The notes under the pieces are model-generated. The model was given only the letters and a program-made list of their open reading frames with translations. It was not told the DNA's origin and did not search any database. Below are positions 61,214-64,000 of a stretch of 64,000 nt of DNA, in pieces. The stretch's first letter is position 1. Each line of letters starts with the position of its first letter. Both the position numbers and the translations under genes were made by a program. Origin of the DNA: Candidatus Gastranaerophilales bacterium (lineage in GTDB: Bacteria > Cyanobacteriota > Vampirovibrionia > Gastranaerophilales > Gastranaerophilaceae); assembly GCA_947624685.1 (NCBI GenBank), contig CANQLJ010000002.1:45465-109464 (forward strand). The letters run 5' to 3'.

Positions 61214-62104
61214 TTATTTAATTTTTTCTCGCAATTTTTCCAAAAACATCTTAGAGGCAGGAGAAAATACCTGATATTTTTTCCAAATTAAACACCAGCT
61301 TGCTTCCATCGTTGTTTTTAGTGGGCGAAAACAAAGGTTTGAATCTTTAGAGGTATTTGCAAGATTATTTAGACTGAACATATATCCCATACCCTGTTCG
61401 ACCATAATTGCTCCGTTATAAAAAAGCGTATGAGTTGCTGCAATATTTAAACTATCTTTTTTTTCATTAAACCACCTGTAAAATTCATTATCAGGGGTTG
61501 GTTTTCTAAATGCTTTTCTGGATAAAATCAGAGGAATTTTTTCCATATCTTCAAATGTTATAAATTTTTTATGCGCAAGTTTTGAATCTTTTCTCATAAC
61601 AATTCCCCAAGTATCTTTATCGGGTAAATTTACGGCATTATATTTTGTTAAATCCACAGGTTTCATTACTATTCCAAAATCAAGAAGTCCGTTATCAATC
61701 TTTTCAACTATATCCTCGTGGATTCCACTATACATGTGAAAAATAATATTTTGATAATCTTTTCTAATCTCTTGCATTAAACTTGCAACGCTATTTATTG
61801 AGTTTGTTTCGCCGCTTCCGATATAAATTTCGCCTGAAATTTCTTGTTTTAAAGATGAAAACTCGTTTTTCGTCTTTTCAACCATTTCAACTATTTCTTC
61901 GGCGCGTTTTCTTAAAATCATTCCTTCAGACGTTAAAGTAACATTATGATTTGTTCTAATAAAAAGAGTCTGCCCGAGTTCACGCTCTAAATCCTGCAAT
62001 TGTCTTGATAGCGTAGGCTGCGTTAAATGAAGATAATTAGCGGCACCTGTAATAGAACCGACTCTAGCTACCGCTAAAAAATATTTTAGAACACGAAATT
62101 CCAT
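61214..62104 (-). CDS. LysR-family transcriptional regulator
   Basis: A 296-aa LysR regulator. It has an N-terminal winged helix-turn-helix (FRVLKYFLAVARVGSITGAANYLHLTQPTLSRQLQDLE), a linker helix and an effector-binding domain starting GEIYIGSGETNS. It is first in an operon with the AKR gene and divergent from a small gene, the CMD-cupin gene and an SDR gene, the usual layout for LysR control of a neighbouring pathway. A TTGACA-17-TATTAT promoter ends 6 nt before the ATG. Confidence 0.94.
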   Translation of the reverse strand: MEFRVLKYFLAVARVGSITGAANYLHLTQPTLSRQLQDLERELGQTLFIRTNHNVTLTSEGMILRKRAEEIVEMVEKTKNEFSSLKQEISGEIYIGSGETNSINSVASLMQEIRKDYQNIIFHMYSGIHEDIVEKIDNGLLDFGIVMKPVDLTKYNAVNLPDKDTWGIVMRKDSKLAHKKFITFEDMEKIPLILSRKAFRKPTPDNEFYRWFNEKKDSLNIAATHTLFYNGAIMVEQGMGYMFSLNNLANTSKDSNLCFRPLKTTMEASWCLIWKKYQVFSPASKMFLEKLREKIK

Positions 62105-62110
62105 AAACTA

Positions 62111-62139
62111 ATAATATTTATTTTTGTAATACCTGTCAA
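62111..62139 (-). promoter_or_regulatory. LysR gene promoter, leaderless type
   Basis: On the minus strand, a perfect TTGACA (62139-62134), 17 nt, TATTAT (62116-62111), then 6 nt (TAGTTT) and the ATG. This is the best-formed promoter in the window. Confidence 0.65.
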
Positions 62140-62152
62140 GCATAACAGATTA
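62127..62152. promoter_or_regulatory. Candidate LysR operator (dyad)
   Basis: TAAT-AC-CTGT-CAAGCATA-ACAG-ATTA: nested inverted repeats (CTGT/ACAG and TAAT/ATTA) overlapping the -35 box of the LysR gene, in the intergenic region shared with the divergent operon. Autoregulation is likely. Confidence 0.4.
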
Positions 62153-62200
62153 TACAATATAAGTATTTGCTATTTTAAAAATATAGTAAATAATAAAAAT

Positions 62201-62431
62201 ATGAATAATGACGATATATTGCAAAATTTAAAAGATGCAGGCTGCGACCTAAAGATTGCCGGTAACATTATTTCGCTAATTAAAACAGGTGATAAAGCAC
62301 CTGCATTAAATCTGATTGCAAAACATAGAAAACAACTTTTAGAGTCATTATACGAAAATCAAAAGAAAATCGATTGTCTTGATTTTTTAATTTTCAATTT
62401 AAAACAAGAAACGAATTTTATTAAAAATTGA
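62201..62431 (+). CDS. Small helical protein associated with redox regulators
   Basis: A 76-aa all-helical protein: NLKDAGCDLKIAGNIISLIKTGDKAPALNLIAKHRKQLLESLY and then KKIDCLDFLIFNLKQ. Two Cys sit in conserved-looking places (AGC and DCLD). I recall short proteins with this pattern beside regulators of redox genes in gut anaerobes, but the function is unknown. It is the first gene of the operon divergent from LysR; the next start is 13 nt downstream. Confidence 0.6.
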   Translation: MNNDDILQNLKDAGCDLKIAGNIISLIKTGDKAPALNLIAKHRKQLLESLYENQKKIDCLDFLIFNLKQETNFIKN

Positions 62432-62444
62432 AAGGTGTTAAAAA

Positions 62445-63305
62445 TTGTTTAAAAAAATATCAATAGTAATTCTAACGTTGTTTATATTTCAAAATAGTTT
62501 TGCATTAGCTAAAAAATATGAGGATAAAAATATGAAAGAAACAAAAAAAATAACTCAAAACGCAGGACGGGTACAACTTGGAAATTTTGCACCTGAATTT
62601 GCTCATTTTAATGATGATATTTTATTTGGCGAAAACTGGAATAACCCTGATATTGATACAAAAACAAGAAGCATTATCACAATGACCGCTCTAATTTCGC
62701 AAGGAATAACGGATACGTCTTTAAAGTACCACCTTCAAAACGCTAAAAACCATGGAGTAACAAAATCAGAAGCTGCTGCAATTATAACAAACACTGCTTT
62801 TTATGCTGGATGGCCTAAAGCGTGGGCAGCTTTTAATTTGGCTAAAGAAGTATGGAATGATGAAACTTCCCCAATAAGTAATTTAAGTGAAAAAGATAAA
62901 TACGCAAAAACCATAATGTTTCCAATTGGAAACCCAAATGACGCTTATAAACAATATTTCATAGGTCAAAGTTATATTGCGCCAATTTCAACAAGTCAAG
63001 TTAAGATGTTTAACGTGACATTTGAACCAAAATGCCGCAACAATTGGCATATCCATAAAGCAAAAGAAGGCGGAGGACAGATTTTAATTGCAATCGGCGG
63101 CAGAGGATATTATCAAGAATGGGGTAAAGAGCCTGTTGAGATGAACCCCGGAGATGTTATAAATATTCCTGCTAACGTTAAACACTGGCATGGTGCTGCA
63201 CCTGACAGTTGGTTTTCCCATATAGCAGTTGAAGTTGATGGTATTGAAACAGAAAACGCTTGGCTTGAGCCTGTTAGTGATAGTGAATATAACAAATTGA
63301 AATAG
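62445..63305 (+). CDS. Exported carboxymuconolactone decarboxylase-cupin fusion
   Basis: A 286-aa fusion. It starts with a signal peptide (KKISIVILTLFIFQNSFALA). Residues ~45-145 form a CMD/AhpD-like domain (DIDTKTRSIITMTALISQGITDTSLKYHLQNAKNHGVTK) that lacks the CxxC pair of AhpD peroxidases but keeps the His. Residues ~175-280 form a cupin with metal ligands in NWHIHKAKEGGGQILI and NIPANVKHWHG. The likely role is a metal-dependent periplasmic decarboxylase or isomerase, unproven. The start is a TTG with AAAGGTG upstream. Operon with the small helical gene and the SDR gene. Confidence 0.82.
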   Translation: MFKKISIVILTLFIFQNSFALAKKYEDKNMKETKKITQNAGRVQLGNFAPEFAHFNDDILFGENWNNPDIDTKTRSIITMTALISQGITDTSLKYHLQNAKNHGVTKSEAAAIITNTAFYAGWPKAWAAFNLAKEVWNDETSPISNLSEKDKYAKTIMFPIGNPNDAYKQYFIGQSYIAPISTSQVKMFNVTFEPKCRNNWHIHKAKEGGGQILIAIGGRGYYQEWGKEPVEMNPGDVINIPANVKHWHGAAPDSWFSHIAVEVDGIETENAWLEPVSDSEYNKLK

Positions 63306-63317
63306 TGGTAGGGCAAA

Positions 63318-64000
63318 ATGAAAGATTGTTTTAAAAATAAAGTTGTACTTATCACAGGTGCTGCGCAAGGTATAGGGCTATCTACAGCAAAAGAATTTGC
63401 ACGAGTTGGCGCTAATGTTGTTATGGCAGATGTTGCCGATATGAAAGAGCAAATTGAAGAACTGACAAAATCGGGTTATAGCGCAACTCCTTATATTTGC
63501 GATGTAAGTAAAGAAAACCAAGTTCAAAAAATGGTTAAAGATATTGTTGAAAAATTTGGAAGTTTAGATTGTGCTTTTAATAATGCAGGGGTGCAAACAC
63601 CTCAAAGACCAATGGCGCAGATTTCGTTTGAAGAATTTAATAAAACCATCGATGTTGATTTTCGTGGTGTTTGGAACTGCATGAAATATGAAATCGAACA
63701 AATGTTAAAACAAAATGGCGGGGCAATTGTTAACACTTCTTCTCAAGGCGGAGTTACGGGATTTCCGGGGCAAGCTGCGTACATTGCTTGTAAGCACGCA
63801 GTTATTGGTTTAACAAGAACAGCTGCAATTGATTATGCTTCAAAAGGAATAAGAATTAATGCAGTATTACCCGGGGTAATTCTAACTCCTATGGCAAAAG
63901 ATTTAGTTAAAAGAAATCCTGAAATTGAAAAAGAACTTTTAAGAGATATTCCGAAAGGAAGAATGGGCGAGCCTTATGAGATAGCTCATGCTGTAATGTG
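63318..64000 (+). CDS. Short-chain dehydrogenase/reductase (partial, cut by window end)
   Basis: The frame is open from ATG 63318 to the end of the window (227 codons) without a stop, so it is absent from the ORF track. It has the SDR nucleotide loop VVLITGAAQGIGLSTAKEF, CDVSKENQVQ, NNAGVQTP, VNTSSQGG with the catalytic Ser, YIACKHAVIGLTRTAAIDYA with Tyr and Lys, and the INAVLPGVILTPMA segment. These are classical SDR features for an NAD(P)H-dependent oxidoreductase. AGGG lies before the ATG, 12 nt after the CMD-cupin gene. Confidence 0.92.
   Translation, partial: MKDCFKNKVVLITGAAQGIGLSTAKEFARVGANVVMADVADMKEQIEELTKSGYSATPYICDVSKENQVQKMVKDIVEKFGSLDCAFNNAGVQTPQRPMAQISFEEFNKTIDVDFRGVWNCMKYEIEQMLKQNGGAIVNTSSQGGVTGFPGQAAYIACKHAVIGLTRTAAIDYASKGIRINAVLPGVILTPMAKDLVKRNPEIEKELLRDIPKGRMGEPYEIAHAVM

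Noticed and set aside
1-64000. CRISPR arrays, insertion sequences, prophage genes
   Set aside because: No regularly spaced repeats with unique spacers, no transposase and no phage structural genes were found in either strand.

Overview
The window is 64 kb of AT-rich, densely coding bacterial chromosome from a diderm (Gram-negative-type) organism. Its TonB/ExbB/ExbD genes, three giant AsmA/TamB-like proteins, flagellar genes and scattered single pseudopilins with a K-x-A|FTLAE signature fit best with the non-photosynthetic cyanobacterial sister group (Melainabacteria/Vampirovibrionia, Gastranaerophilales-like). That placement is an inference from gene content, not a database result. No phage, IS element or CRISPR array was seen.

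Layout. 1-2.4 kb: secD-secF. 2.4-8.8 kb: flagellar block with a leftward operon (unknown exported protein, fliL, fliN), a rightward operon (fliJ, FliK-like, FlgG-like, unknown exported protein), a pseudopilin and an 86-aa gene. The fliJ operon and the 86-aa gene share a possible sigma-28-like promoter (TAAA-N16-GTCGA). 8.9-18.7 kb: Xer recombinase, a degenerate-GGDEF/HD-GYP protein, a membrane-anchored GH77-like glucanotransferase, YggU, rel-ribF and a MacB-type permease. 18.8-24.1 kb: Tyr/Asn-rich exported protein, CoA-dehydratase activase, phosphohexomutase, a helical-repeat protein, a second pseudopilin and a 53-aa ribbon-helix-helix protein missed by the ORF track. 31.5 down to 24.1 kb: one long leftward operon, fixC-fixX-RWYD repeat protein-TPR protein-dprA-topA-aroE.

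31.6-59.2 kb: envelope-rich section. A leftward cluster tonB-exbB-exbD1-exbD2-AsmA1 is the most system-like arrangement here. Two more AsmA-like giants follow (1460 and 1359 aa), with two paralogous exported barrel-type proteins, an exported trehalose-synthase-like GH13 enzyme plus acyltransferase, pheS, a GT-C-like membrane protein, nifU-nifS and argS.

59.3-60.4 kb: two 3'-truncated tRNA-like repeats, an intact tRNA-Ile(GAT), a UUCG terminator and a gene-free patch of palindromic repeats. 60.4-64 kb: a LysR-AKR operon divergent from a small helical protein, a CMD-cupin fusion and an SDR cut by the window edge. This has the look of an accessory redox island beside a tRNA.

A recurring regulatory signal runs through the window. 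Many genes without a Shine-Dalgarno have a good -10 box ending 6-7 nt before the ATG, often with a -35 box 16-17 nt upstream, so transcription would start at or next to the start codon. This predicts widespread leaderless mRNAs.
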